DNA of 64,000 bases from XYD12-FULL-36-8 sp964391015 (GTDB lineage: Bacteria; Bacteroidota; Ignavibacteria; Ignavibacteriales; Ignavibacteriaceae), in assembly GCA_964391015.1 (NCBI GenBank), contig CAYMKU010000004.1:62001-126000 (forward strand), written 5' to 3'. The position numbers and the translations under genes were made by a program. This document shows, piece by piece, positions 8,812-18,659 of this stretch. Under the pieces are notes generated by a model. The model had not been told where the DNA came from and did no database searches. It saw nothing but the letters and a program-made list of their open reading frames with translations. The number at the start of each line of letters is the position of its first letter. Position 1 is the first letter of the stretch.

Positions 8812-9291
8812 TCATTGTTTATTAGTTTTAGGCATTTCTAAATTAGTAACCATCGCAAATTTTGATATTGCTTTTTCTTGGAGCACTTGCATGATGTCAT
8901 TTACTACGCCGTACTCAGCATCTGCATCGCTTTTGATAACAGTCTGCAACTTAGGATTAGAAATTCTCGCCTGAGTAATAATGTCAGGTAATAGTTCCAG
9001 TCTAGTCTCAACAGAAATTTTATTGATTGCCGCTTCACCAAAAAGTTGTGTCATCAAACGCTGGGAATCGAAGCCAATAAATATTCTTCCTTTTTTTTCA
9101 ATAGTTATTGTTATGACATTAGTTTCAGGAAGCTTACTCTGCGAATTTGAATCTGGTAGAATAACTTCAACTTCCTCCGGAGGTCTAAATTGTGTTGCCA
9201 GCATAAAAAATGTCAATAAAAGAAACGCAACATCCACCATAGGTGTCATATCTATTTTAATGTTAACTCTGCCCTTTTTAATCTTTGGCAT
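8812..9291 (-). CDS. exbD: ExbD/TolR family protein (first copy)
   Basis: 159 residues from ATG 9291; the longer open frame overlaps exbB and is rejected. MPKIKKGRVNIKIDMTPMVD leads directly into the single membrane helix with the conserved Asp (D20). The periplasmic part (about 45-159) holds the usual beta-alpha pattern, including VIKSDADAEYGVVNDIMQVL, close to the ExbD consensus for the dimer interface. It begins 4 bases after the stop of exbB, so the two are coupled. With exbB and the second exbD it forms the energising unit of the locus. Confidence 0.92.
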   Translation of the reverse strand: MPKIKKGRVNIKIDMTPMVDVAFLLLTFFMLATQFRPPEEVEVILPDSNSQSKLPETNVITITIEKKGRIFIGFDSQRLMTQLFGEAAINKISVETRLELLPDIITQARISNPKLQTVIKSDADAEYGVVNDIMQVLQEKAISKFAMVTNLEMPKTNKQ

Positions 9292-9295
9292 AGCG

Positions 9296-10069
9296 CTATT
9301 TATTCCGCAGTATTTGAATTGTATTAAAACTGGCTTCATCAACTTGATAAGTAAAGTTATCGACGTTGTTAATGAAGACGTTATAAGCAACAATACCAAG
9401 AATTGCTACAAATAAACCTCCCGCAGTATTAATCAAAGCTTCGGAAATTCCCGTTGCCAACTGTATTGCATCCGGGGCACCTGTTTGAGCAAGTGCCTTA
9501 AAGGATCTGATCATTCCGATTGTTGTTCCAAGTAAACCAACCATCGTAGCAATTGAAGCTATGGTTGATAAAGCAATAAGATTTTTTTCAAGTAAAGGAG
9601 TCTCGAGCATCGTAGCTTCTTCAGCAGCCCTCTGAACTTCGGCAAGTTTTTTTTCCACATCAATAGTTTTATTTGAGTTTTCAATTTCCTTATAGCGAGA
9701 TAAAGCAGCAGAAATAATATTTGCAACAGATCCCTTTTGTACTTTGCAGGCATTCAAAGCTTCATCAATTTCTCCTTTTCGCAAATAATCCATCACAGTT
9801 TTGAAGAATACATTTGCTGAACTTTTACCCATCGCTTTCCTTAGAGAGATTGTTCGTTCTATAATTATTGCAAAATCCATAATAGACAAAGCGATTAGAA
9901 CAGCAACAAGAGGACCGCCCGTAAAAATTTGTCCCATCAGATTAATCGGGACTTCACGCATTGCGCCATCTTTAAAGTTCACTGGGCTGCCAAAAACTAT
10001 AAAGTAAATAATGAACGCTGCTATCATGGCACATACTGTTAATATAACTATGAATAGAGATTGCTTCAT
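9296..10069 (-). CDS. exbB: MotA/TolQ/ExbB proton channel protein
   Basis: 257 residues. An N-terminal hydrophobic helix (IVILTVCAMIAAFIIYFIVF) is followed by a second (TGGPLVAVLIALSIMDFAIIIERT), a cytoplasmic helical region about 80-150, and the diagnostic MotA/ExbB pair of helices: LLEKNLIALSTIASIATMVGLLGTTIGMI and LATGISEALINTAGGLFVAILGIVAYN. The GLLGTxxGM and GxSxALxxTAxGL motifs are intact. By family knowledge it makes the pentameric proton channel. An AGGAGT site lies 9 bases ahead of the ATG. A 56-bp gap separates it from the TonB-like DUF4159 gene; no terminator is seen there. Confidence 0.93.
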   Translation of the reverse strand: MKQSLFIVILTVCAMIAAFIIYFIVFGSPVNFKDGAMREVPINLMGQIFTGGPLVAVLIALSIMDFAIIIERTISLRKAMGKSSANVFFKTVMDYLRKGEIDEALNACKVQKGSVANIISAALSRYKEIENSNKTIDVEKKLAEVQRAAEEATMLETPLLEKNLIALSTIASIATMVGLLGTTIGMIRSFKALAQTGAPDAIQLATGISEALINTAGGLFVAILGIVAYNVFINNVDNFTYQVDEASFNTIQILRNK

Positions 10070-10125
10070 GCTGAACTAACTCCTTATTCTGTAACTTTTG
10101 ATAATAAATTTACTATCTAATTTTA

Positions 10126-11562
10126 TTATTTATTTTCACTTGCTAATTGCTGGTTAATTCGATCAATTATGCCGCCTTTTTGGGTGCAAGCAAAGACAAT
10201 TACATTTAATCCAAACTGTAACTGCCTAATATTGTCTAAAGGACCACCTAAACTTACAGGATTCCTTGGCCAGTCTCCCCACGCTTTGCAATAACCCTTA
10301 CTGCTTAACAATACTGCGAGTCTTCCATTTAGAAAAACTCCTTCTAAAAATCTATATCGCTCCTTAACCGGATGGCTTGGATTGGGGCGAACCTCATCTT
10401 CACCTGCTGGAGGTCCAGTAAAATCTTCCCAACAATGGTAAAGCCAATGTGTATTAGGAATCTTTTCCCATTCCGCATCGTACCCCAAAGCATCTTCAAC
10501 AAATTGTCTAACCTTTTGATTGAAAGGTCCCCATATTGCTGCATAACCATCATCAATAAATAGAAAGCCCCCATTCCTTAAGTATTTTTCAAGATTTTTA
10601 ACTTCCGTACTAGAATATAATGGCGCAGCTTCAGAACCCATCATATAAAGCATAGGAACATCCATAATCAACTTGTCATCAAAACGGATGTTACCTTTTA
10701 ATCGAACATCCAATTTAGTTTTTGATTCAGCATATTCAACAAGTGTTGGTAATGCAAGAGCTACAGAATTCCAACCCGGTTCACCATTGTCGGCAAGTTT
10801 TGCCGCACGATAATTGACCTGATAAAAATTTAGAAAGCCCTTTATTTCCTTTTTGTTTTTGCCTTGAGAAATAAAACCCTCAAACCTATCTTGAAAATTA
10901 GTATAATCAATAAGCTGATCCCTTAACATTTCACTTCCTCGCTGGAATGTCCTGGTGTTAACTACTTCAGACATTATGTTTGGATTATCGCCCATTCCAC
11001 CATCATCTCTTCCAAATATTCCGCCAGTACCGCCTCTTCCTAAACTTCTCCCATAACTCTTAGTCCCCCCTGGAATTGACCAACCTTCAGCTCCTCCAGT
11101 TTCTGCCGATGTTATTGCTCCATGAAATACACTTCCTTGTCCAGCACCTGAAGAACTGCTCAAATTGGGTCTAATCTCTGTTCTCAATTCGTTTACATCA
11201 ACATTTTCTGTGAGAGAATAATCTTTAGGTTGATATTCAGTAACAGACTGTTGTTCCTTTAATAACTCAAAAGATTTTGCAAGTTTAGGTGGAGTCGGTT
11301 CATACTTAATGGGTGGTGGGATCTTTTCATAATAGGTTTTTATCTTTACTAATTTCGTATTCGGATCATGCTTCTCAGAGAAAAGGAATATCCAAGCAAT
11401 AATGATCAAGTGCAACAGAATGGATAATACAACTCCCCAAGCAAATGCACGTTTGTAATAAACTCGCCACCGCGAGGTTTCAAAAATAAGCTTGCTTAAT
11501 GCACGTGCATCAAGTTTAGTAATAATATTTTTTAATTTATTTGCTTGAGGCAACATTATCAT
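10126..11562 (-). CDS. TonB-like membrane anchor fused to DUF4159
   Basis: 478 residues. A cytoplasmic N-terminus of about 40 residues precedes one transmembrane helix (AWGVVLSILLHLIIIAWIFL, 41-60), in which Ser47 and His51 have the S-x3-H spacing known from the TonB helix that contacts ExbBD. Next come a proline-rich stretch (YEKIPPPIKYEPTPP, 78-92), a glycine/serine-rich linker (about 130-190) and, in place of a TonB C-terminal domain, a DUF4159 domain (about 240-465; NFYQVNYRAAK, NLEKYLRNGGFLFIDDG, RYRFLEGVFLNGRLAVL). It overlaps the end of the TPR gene by 26 bases. Inference: ExbBD-driven motion is delivered to a DUF4159 head rather than to a receptor TonB box. An ATG two codons downstream is an alternative start. 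Confidence 0.8.
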   Translation of the reverse strand: MIMLPQANKLKNIITKLDARALSKLIFETSRWRVYYKRAFAWGVVLSILLHLIIIAWIFLFSEKHDPNTKLVKIKTYYEKIPPPIKYEPTPPKLAKSFELLKEQQSVTEYQPKDYSLTENVDVNELRTEIRPNLSSSSGAGQGSVFHGAITSAETGGAEGWSIPGGTKSYGRSLGRGGTGGIFGRDDGGMGDNPNIMSEVVNTRTFQRGSEMLRDQLIDYTNFQDRFEGFISQGKNKKEIKGFLNFYQVNYRAAKLADNGEPGWNSVALALPTLVEYAESKTKLDVRLKGNIRFDDKLIMDVPMLYMMGSEAAPLYSSTEVKNLEKYLRNGGFLFIDDGYAAIWGPFNQKVRQFVEDALGYDAEWEKIPNTHWLYHCWEDFTGPPAGEDEVRPNPSHPVKERYRFLEGVFLNGRLAVLLSSKGYCKAWGDWPRNPVSLGGPLDNIRQLQFGLNVIVFACTQKGGIIDRINQQLASENK

Positions 11563-14500
11563 TTAACCATTCTAAATGTTGTTCTGAGAAATAAACAACA
11601 CCTGAACCCGAAGGATTATTTTTATATTTTTCTATAATTTTTTTATAAAGCTCGATTGCTTTCTTAGTATCGCCAAGTTGTTCATAAGATGAGGCAATAT
11701 TTGCTTCACACGCCATAGCAATTTCTGTATCTGGATAATTATTTACAACTTTATTCAATTCTACAATAGCTTTTTTATAGTCTTTTTTATCAAATGATAC
11801 AATTGCAGTTTGGTATTCTTTGAAGGCATCTATTTGAGATAATTCTTTTATGAAACTCTTCGCTTCTTCAGTTTTATAATGATTAGGAAATTTGTCAATG
11901 AACGTTTTGTATTCAAATAATGCCTTTGAATAATCCTTCTTATTATAATAATAATCTCCTATGGTAAATTGAGCTTCTGGTACAAGTTCATGCGTGGGAT
12001 ATAAATCAATAAGTTTCTGGAGCGGAACAATCATATTATCCATTTGTTTCATTTGATAATAGCACCAAGCCTCGTTATATAATGCAGAAGAAGAAAAGTT
12101 ACTTTTAGGATGTTTTGTATATACCAGCCGATATTCATTAACAGCATTTTCAAATTTTGAAGTGTTGTAATGTGCTTCAGCAATATTGAATTGTGCCTCT
12201 GCCGCTAATTCATCTTCGGGATATAATTTTATAAAATCTCTAAAAGCATTTATCGAATTATCCCATTCTCCCATTTTGTAGTATGCATACGCTATAAAAA
12301 ACATGGAGTTTTTCTTTGTCGGTACATTTGGATATTTTTCAACAAAATTCTTAAATGATGAAATGGCTTCACGATAATATCCATTATCATAAAGATTAAC
12401 AGAGTAATTAAAAAACAATTCTTCTGAAGATGCGGGAAATTTTGTTGCGGCTAAATTTAATACTTCCACTCCCTTGACAGATTGATTAGTTAAGTTATAA
12501 CTTGTAGCAAGTAAATATACTGCTCTACTGAAAAGCTGCTCATCGGCTTCACTTAACTGCAGTGCTTGGTTTGAATACAAAATCGCTTTATTAAAATCCT
12601 TATTATCATAGTAAACCTCAGATAATGCGACTAAGTAACGAGCTTTCTCAAGGGTATCAGCAGAAGCATTTATAAAACCAAGCATCATATTAATACCTTT
12701 TTGAGTTTGCCCAGCTTTAACATACTCTGTTGCAAGTCTTCCTCGAGCAATTGGAATTAATGAGAAAAGTTTTTCTTTAAATTTTGGATCGTTCAATGCC
12801 GATTCAATGTCCTTAGCAGCCAAAGAATGATTTTCAATCTGTCCATACAATGTTCCCCTTAAATAGAGAGACTGGAGTCTCAACATTTCATTAGTTTTTT
12901 TATCATCAACTACAAATGTTAACTCTTTGATTGCTTCATCATTTCGATTTTTATTTATATATACATCTCCCAGTGAGTAATGAGCTTCCGGCAGAAAGTA
13001 AACAGAATCTTTCATCGAATCTGCAACCGCTACCAAATCTTTGGAGAATTTTTCCGCCTCATCAAGTTTTTTTTGAAGAATGAATGACTTTGACGTTTTA
13101 ATAATAGCGGGGATAAAATAGCTGGACTTAAGACTTATTTTATTGAACACAGAAGGAATTGGTTGATACTCCTTGTTATCATAATAAACTTGTAACAAAT
13201 AATAATTTGCTTCATCATTATAATTTGGATTATTATCTTCATTCAGAACAGATAATAACTGCGACTTAGCTTCCTCGTATTTTTTTTCTTCATATAGAAT
13301 TCGACCTAAGAAAATTCTAGACGAGACAGCTTGTGATGTATTTGGTTTATTCTGAACAATAGCTTGAAAATTAAGACGCGATTTTTCGAAATTCTTTAAG
13401 GTGAAACTTGAACTGCCGCTTAAGTAAAGCAAATCATATTTGTACTCGCTGCTAGGATATTTAACAAGGAAAGTATCCGTTTCCATTACCACCTTACTAA
13501 AAGCTTCACCATTATAGAGATTGATGATTCTGGTGTAATATGCACTCTCAACAGAAAAATTAATTGCATCAGCAACTTCCGAATATCCTGCAGCATAAAA
13601 GGCAAATTCATCGGCTGCTTTAAGGTACATTTTTTCATTCTGATATGTTTCGGCAATTTTATACTGCATCTTTGCTTGCAAATCTTTTTTATTAAAGTTT
13701 TCATCAATTGCTTTTTGATAAACATATCGTGCTGAATCAATACCCTTTTCTCTCAGCGTATAGTCAGCCATCTTGATATACGAAACCTCGATTAATGAAG
13801 GGAGTAACGTATATTGTGTTACCGCTTTCTGATAGCTTTGCATCGATTTATAATAATCTTTTTTCTCTCTATACGAATCTCCAATTTTCACTTGAGATTT
13901 TGCCACCAACTCAAGAATTGATTCATTAGTTTCTCTTCCAGCAGTCGCTTCAAATATTTGTCTTTCCTTAACAGCTTTTAACTGAACTTTTTCCCATTCC
14001 TGCTGTTTGAAAGATTCTGGTTTAAACCGTTCTTGGAGATTAGTCCAAAACTGAATGGCTTTATCAAATTGTTTTTGATCGTAATTATTTTGCCCAAGCT
14101 GATATATTGTGGACGCGAGGTAATCTGTTTCAGGATATTTCTCAACTAACTCAACAAAAGCTTGATTACTTTTCTCAATATCATTAAGCTCTCTGTAAGC
14201 CCATCCTATATCGTACAAAGCAATTTCTGCTTTTGGACTTGATGAGTATTTATCTGCAAGTTTTCTCGCTTCAATGATTGCAGTATCATATTTTGCTGAG
14301 CGATAATATAAATCATAAATTTGAAATTGAGCCAATGCTGCAAGTTTCGGTTCATCCTTCCGAGATTCAACAATTCTGAAAATGTTTATTGCCTCTTCTT
14401 GCTTCTTAAGGTTCTTGAGAGCATTCGCTTTTTGATAAAAAGCTGCTACAACTACACTGACAACATACTCACCGCTAAGAAGGTCAACCCTAACGCTATC

Positions 14501-14680
14501 TTCATTCAGAAAATCACTGTTAGTATGAATTATCCTATCATATTGCTCAATTGCTTTTTCAAAATTACTGGAAGCAAAAAAATTTTGACCGGATGTGAAC
14601 GCCTTTTGAAGTTCCTTTGGAGTGGGAATGAAATAGCTAGCAATAGCAGCTCCAAGCACTATAATAATTTTCCAAAGCAT
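11537..14680 (-). CDS. large tetratricopeptide-repeat envelope protein
   Basis: 1047 residues. The N-terminal MLWKIIIVLGAAIASYFI is a signal anchor or signal peptide; almost all the rest is about twenty TPR-like units of 34-37 residues. The clearest are KSNQAFVELVEKYPETD, NSINAFRDFIKLYPEDE, KALFEYKTFIDKFPNHY and KAIVELNKVVNNYPDTE, the BamD/YbgF-type TPR consensus ending in YP. A scaffold role in the periplasm is likely. It follows the outer-membrane barrel gene by 21 bases and overlaps the TonB-DUF4159 gene, so it may bridge the barrel to the energised inner-membrane part (inference). No enzymatic domain seen. Confidence 0.85.
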   Translation of the reverse strand: MLWKIIIVLGAAIASYFIPTPKELQKAFTSGQNFFASSNFEKAIEQYDRIIHTNSDFLNEDSVRVDLLSGEYVVSVVVAAFYQKANALKNLKKQEEAINIFRIVESRKDEPKLAALAQFQIYDLYYRSAKYDTAIIEARKLADKYSSSPKAEIALYDIGWAYRELNDIEKSNQAFVELVEKYPETDYLASTIYQLGQNNYDQKQFDKAIQFWTNLQERFKPESFKQQEWEKVQLKAVKERQIFEATAGRETNESILELVAKSQVKIGDSYREKKDYYKSMQSYQKAVTQYTLLPSLIEVSYIKMADYTLREKGIDSARYVYQKAIDENFNKKDLQAKMQYKIAETYQNEKMYLKAADEFAFYAAGYSEVADAINFSVESAYYTRIINLYNGEAFSKVVMETDTFLVKYPSSEYKYDLLYLSGSSSFTLKNFEKSRLNFQAIVQNKPNTSQAVSSRIFLGRILYEEKKYEEAKSQLLSVLNEDNNPNYNDEANYYLLQVYYDNKEYQPIPSVFNKISLKSSYFIPAIIKTSKSFILQKKLDEAEKFSKDLVAVADSMKDSVYFLPEAHYSLGDVYINKNRNDEAIKELTFVVDDKKTNEMLRLQSLYLRGTLYGQIENHSLAAKDIESALNDPKFKEKLFSLIPIARGRLATEYVKAGQTQKGINMMLGFINASADTLEKARYLVALSEVYYDNKDFNKAILYSNQALQLSEADEQLFSRAVYLLATSYNLTNQSVKGVEVLNLAATKFPASSEELFFNYSVNLYDNGYYREAISSFKNFVEKYPNVPTKKNSMFFIAYAYYKMGEWDNSINAFRDFIKLYPEDELAAEAQFNIAEAHYNTSKFENAVNEYRLVYTKHPKSNFSSSALYNEAWCYYQMKQMDNMIVPLQKLIDLYPTHELVPEAQFTIGDYYYNKKDYSKALFEYKTFIDKFPNHYKTEEAKSFIKELSQIDAFKEYQTAIVSFDKKDYKKAIVELNKVVNNYPDTEIAMACEANIASSYEQLGDTKKAIELYKKIIEKYKNNPSGSGVVYFSEQHLEWLNDNVASSK

Positions 14681-14701
14681 AGGTTACGAACTCATACCTA
14701 A

Positions 14702-17698
14702 CTAAAACCCTGCATAGATTGAAAAAAATAAAGAAGTCTCCTGAGTACCCTTAGATTTATCAATTTCTCTAAGGTAATTTATATCTGTGTGTTTAAAACC
14801 AAAATCAAAAACAACGCTGTAACCAGCATACTGTGATTTATTGCTTAATGACATTGCAATTATCGATCGATCCTGGCTTTCTACACCATCCATATAATTC
14901 CTTATTTTGTATTTGAACGTGTTTCCGAATAAAGAAAAACCTTGAAGCCCGAAACGTAAATCGGTATTTTCAGTTAACTTGTAATCAAGACGAACTATTG
15001 GAATGGTTTCCTGTGTATGTTGCTGAATTTCAGTAACCGGATTTCCTTGTTTATCTTCTGAAAACTTTAAAACTTTTTCCGTTCTTATTTTGAATTGAGG
15101 ACTAACTTTAAGCGCACCATTAAAAAACCGGAAGGTGTAATCTATTTTATTTACAATCCCCCAGAAAATTATTTTCCCCGGAACTTGATCACCTAATAAA
15201 CGCACTTCAGTTGGAGTAAGGAAGGCATTCTCACGCGAACCAATTGAGAATTGTTTATTAAGTTCAACCCTCATATTGTTTTCAATCAGAAGATCTTTTA
15301 TTTGGGTGTACTTAGTCCCCAGATAAAGAGAGTTGACCAAAGAATTTCTATAATTCAGCGGGTCAACAGTAAATATTGGATATGGATCGCGAGTTGTTAT
15401 TACTCCTTTGAAAATGTAAAGATCATTTGGGATATTATCTCGAACTTGCTTGAAAACATAGTACAACCTAAAATCACCAAATTTAGGAGTAGCAGTAAAA
15501 TAACCTGCTTTAAGGTAATTGATATCATTTCTTCCACCACGTGCTATAGCTTCCTCATGGACTTTGCCAGCACTTAAATTTAATCCGTCCAACAAATCCA
15601 AATTACCGAACACATGATATCCATCTATATCTGGTTCATATGGATAATCAGGTAAAATGTCATTTTCTTGCTCATCAATTATCCCATTGTTGTTCCAATC
15701 ATCGCCATAATCAAATGTAGGCGGATCAGCGTAATATGTCAAAAAATCTTCTGAATAATCAGGAACACCATTAGCATTTCTGTCATCATCTGGTATTCCA
15801 TCATTATCCCTATCTTTACCAGGGAATATCCCAGTATCAGGCTTACGTACAATTTCCTCTAAACTTCTCAATTCATTTGAGCTTTGTCTATATCCAAGCT
15901 TGAAGTAATCACCATTTTTATTTATTATATCATTGTTGCGAGAATAGGCATCCGTTGTAAGCACTCCCACTTGATAATGATAAAATCCGTCCTCCCATCT
16001 GTCATCGTCATCATTATCATCAACTAGGGGATAAAATACGCCGCCAGGAAATAAAATAGTTGTGGCTGGGATATATGGAGCATCAAATCCCAAGAAATCT
16101 GGTGGAATAGCTGTAGGAATAAAATTTCCCGAAGGAGAAGCAAAATAGCTATTTTCAAGAACATAAGTATTTAACGAAGTAGTATAACTAGGAGTAATTT
16201 GGTAACGCTCACCACCAAAAGTAAATCTACCTAATTTCTTTTTACCTTTGATAAACCATGCTTTTCCTTTACTCTCAAATCTATTACCAGAAAGCAAAGG
16301 ATATTTTAGGAACTCAACACTTTCATTAAACTCACCTTCAATGTTAAATCCCCCCCAATCAAATTGAAAATTCATTCCATATACAGACATACCAGTTGTT
16401 AGTCCATAATTGATGATAACAACCTTCTTATTACTAGCATCACGAATATTCCCATCAGCTCTTGCTCTTACGAAAAAAGGTGTGAGCTGAGCAAGAAGCT
16501 GGTCATCAGCATGTGAAGTGAATGAACCAGTATAATCGTCTTTGGTATTCACATAATCTTGAGCAGTTTCAATTTTATAATCATTTGCTATTGTAATTTG
16601 AAACTGTACAGATTCGACACCCGGAGGCATTAAAAACCCATAGGTTAAACTCTCTGTCCCACTACTCGGTACTCTAAAAGGATAAACATACTTTGCAGGG
16701 TTTTCAGCATAAGTATTTCTATAGTTAAATAATCTTGAAAAACTTGTTGTATCTGCTCCACGAAATATCCCCTTATCACTTATATCAAAACCTTTATTTC
16801 GCCCTTCTAATTTATCTCTCAGAATCCAGAATTGAATTGGTTGATTTAATTGAGTAGAAGCGTTGGACGGATCAGCATTAAAGATATTTACAACGGGTCT
16901 AGGTTGACCATTTACTATTATAGTCGGTGTATTAAAAACAATAGGGCCTGAATTATCACCCGGCGATTCATCACTAATCCTTAAAAATATTACACGAGGA
17001 ATGACATTAGAAACAACTCCTTTAAGAGATGCCTCTTTACTATCAAGACTGCTTCTTCTCTGATGTTGATTTACATATGTAACCCCAAGAGATAGCATAT
17101 CACCTATATCAGTCTCAAAGTGTCCGCCAAATAAATACTGTGTCCAATCTCTTATTCTTCGAATACCATCGACACTAGTTGGGAATGAGGAATCAAAACG
17201 TAATCTAATTGGATCAGATATTCTTGAAGCAATAAGCGTACCTCGATATTTGGGAGTGCCAGCATCCCATCTGATGCCATTAAATCTTGCTCTATTGAAA
17301 GTCAAGGAAGTAAATTTGGTTCTAATCGCATCACCAACCATTAAACGAGTTTCAAATCCGCTGTAGGAATCGTTGGCAATTATTAAATTTGTAAAGTAGC
17401 TTAGAAAGTAACGGGATTTAATTATATCACTTGTACCAGATGGGAGTAATCCCGTAGCAGTTTGCTGTTTTTGAACTTCAGAAAGTTCATAAACAGTTGT
17501 ACCTTCGACTAAGAAGTTACCAAAATTATCAAAGAATTTTTTTCTTAAGAACGTAGAGCTATAGTTCTCATAATTTCTCCCCGAATAATTCAAATAAGCT
17601 GTGCCTTGTTTACCTTTATTTGAAATAAATTGAGAGTAACCTTGATTGCTTAAACTTATAAGTATAGCACAAATTAAGTAGTAGCGAAATATCCTCAA
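14702..17698 (-). CDS. outer-membrane beta-barrel protein with acidic calcium-type loop
   Basis: About 998 residues. The open frame has no ATG near its beginning; a TTG at 17698 lies 5 bases after a strong GGAGGT and opens a signal peptide (RIFRYYLICAILISLSNQGYSQ), so I take it as the start (a TTG at 17710 would overlap the ribosome site). The mature part is a series of alternating beta-strands ending in an aromatic residue (FFSIYAGF), as expected of an outer-membrane barrel. At about 625-700 lies an Asp/Asn-rich segment (KDRDNDGIPDDDRNANGVPD, then DDWNNNGIIDEQEND) like thrombospondin-3 or dockerin calcium loops. Function unknown. It sits between the PorV-like gene and the TPR gene with short gaps (20 and 21 bases). 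Confidence 0.75.
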   Translation of the reverse strand: MRIFRYYLICAILISLSNQGYSQFISNKGKQGTAYLNYSGRNYENYSSTFLRKKFFDNFGNFLVEGTTVYELSEVQKQQTATGLLPSGTSDIIKSRYFLSYFTNLIIANDSYSGFETRLMVGDAIRTKFTSLTFNRARFNGIRWDAGTPKYRGTLIASRISDPIRLRFDSSFPTSVDGIRRIRDWTQYLFGGHFETDIGDMLSLGVTYVNQHQRRSSLDSKEASLKGVVSNVIPRVIFLRISDESPGDNSGPIVFNTPTIIVNGQPRPVVNIFNADPSNASTQLNQPIQFWILRDKLEGRNKGFDISDKGIFRGADTTSFSRLFNYRNTYAENPAKYVYPFRVPSSGTESLTYGFLMPPGVESVQFQITIANDYKIETAQDYVNTKDDYTGSFTSHADDQLLAQLTPFFVRARADGNIRDASNKKVVIINYGLTTGMSVYGMNFQFDWGGFNIEGEFNESVEFLKYPLLSGNRFESKGKAWFIKGKKKLGRFTFGGERYQITPSYTTSLNTYVLENSYFASPSGNFIPTAIPPDFLGFDAPYIPATTILFPGGVFYPLVDDNDDDDRWEDGFYHYQVGVLTTDAYSRNNDIINKNGDYFKLGYRQSSNELRSLEEIVRKPDTGIFPGKDRDNDGIPDDDRNANGVPDYSEDFLTYYADPPTFDYGDDWNNNGIIDEQENDILPDYPYEPDIDGYHVFGNLDLLDGLNLSAGKVHEEAIARGGRNDINYLKAGYFTATPKFGDFRLYYVFKQVRDNIPNDLYIFKGVITTRDPYPIFTVDPLNYRNSLVNSLYLGTKYTQIKDLLIENNMRVELNKQFSIGSRENAFLTPTEVRLLGDQVPGKIIFWGIVNKIDYTFRFFNGALKVSPQFKIRTEKVLKFSEDKQGNPVTEIQQHTQETIPIVRLDYKLTENTDLRFGLQGFSLFGNTFKYKIRNYMDGVESQDRSIIAMSLSNKSQYAGYSVVFDFGFKHTDINYLREIDKSKGTQETSLFFSIYAGF

Positions 17699-17718
17699 CA
17701 CTACCTCCAATAACAGAA

Positions 17719-18645
17719 TTAAAAATTAAAATTATAATTGAGTGAAATCTTGTGACTTCCTCCAACATTTTGCAGTACTAATGGAAAAACATACGCATAA
17801 TCAATTTTTAGGTTTTCAACATTTAAACCGAAACCACCATTAATCCCCCTTTGATTAAAAATATCGCTCCCCACAATTGCATCATATCCTACACGAACCA
17901 AAAATGCCGTATTCATATTAAATACTTCTTGACTAAGTCCTAAAAACTCAGCACCGGCTTTAATCTTTGTTATTTCATCATACCTAACGAGATCGAAAGC
18001 AATGATGTAGTTATATTGATTTGAGACGAATGCTAATCCTAATCCAAGGGATATAGGTAGTTTTGCATCACTGCTGCCGTTATCGGCAATACTTGGTTGT
18101 GTTAAATTCTGAACCGCAACACCAACTCTTAAATCGGAGTTATTAAAAACATTTGAAAAAGTATAGTGTGCGCCTGCATCAAAGGTAAAACCTAAATAAG
18201 ATAAAGCAGATTCGCCTGGGGCTGCCTCTGCCGACCAACGCAGAAGCTTGAAACTTCCTCCAACAGAAATATCATTATATACTTCTCGTGCATAACTAAA
18301 AATGAATGTATTTTCTTTCCATAGTTTTGAATTGAGAAAAGTACCGCCAACACCAAATTCCCCGATTATTTCCCATGGAACAACAGCACTTAATGAAAAA
18401 TAATTCAAGTTGTCATCAGTTATACCTGGATATAAATTCGAGTAAGTAGTTGACAAACTAAGATTTTTAATATTATAAATTCCAGCTGGGTTATAAAAAA
18501 TAGAATAAGGTGCATCAGCAAGTGCGATATTTGCCCCACCCATCGAAACAACGCGTGCGCTGTTCCCAAGATCGTCAAACCCACCTGCTTTTATACAAAC
18601 TGTATTTATTATTAAAAGTATAAAAATAAATTTTAATTTCTTCAC
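17719..18645 (-). CDS. PorV/PorQ-like outer-membrane barrel protein
   Basis: 308 residues, GTG start with AAGG 5 bases ahead. Signal peptide MKKLKFIFILLIINTVCIKA, then GGFDDLGNSARVVSMGGANIALADAPYSIFYNPAG, the hallmark N-terminus of the PorV/UPF0164 FadL-related family (PAG and NPA turns), and alternating strands to a C-terminal aromatic residue. In Bacteroidota PorV shuttles type IX cargo to the attachment complex; many Ignavibacteria carry several paralogues beside large surface proteins. Here it is followed directly by the 1000-residue barrel and preceded by a CHU_C-like surface protein, which fits a surface-export role (inference). Confidence 0.8.
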   Translation of the reverse strand: MKKLKFIFILLIINTVCIKAGGFDDLGNSARVVSMGGANIALADAPYSIFYNPAGIYNIKNLSLSTTYSNLYPGITDDNLNYFSLSAVVPWEIIGEFGVGGTFLNSKLWKENTFIFSYAREVYNDISVGGSFKLLRWSAEAAPGESALSYLGFTFDAGAHYTFSNVFNNSDLRVGVAVQNLTQPSIADNGSSDAKLPISLGLGLAFVSNQYNYIIAFDLVRYDEITKIKAGAEFLGLSQEVFNMNTAFLVRVGYDAIVGSDIFNQRGINGGFGLNVENLKIDYAYVFPLVLQNVGGSHKISLNYNFNF

Positions 18646-18659
18646 GTTTTACCTTCTAA

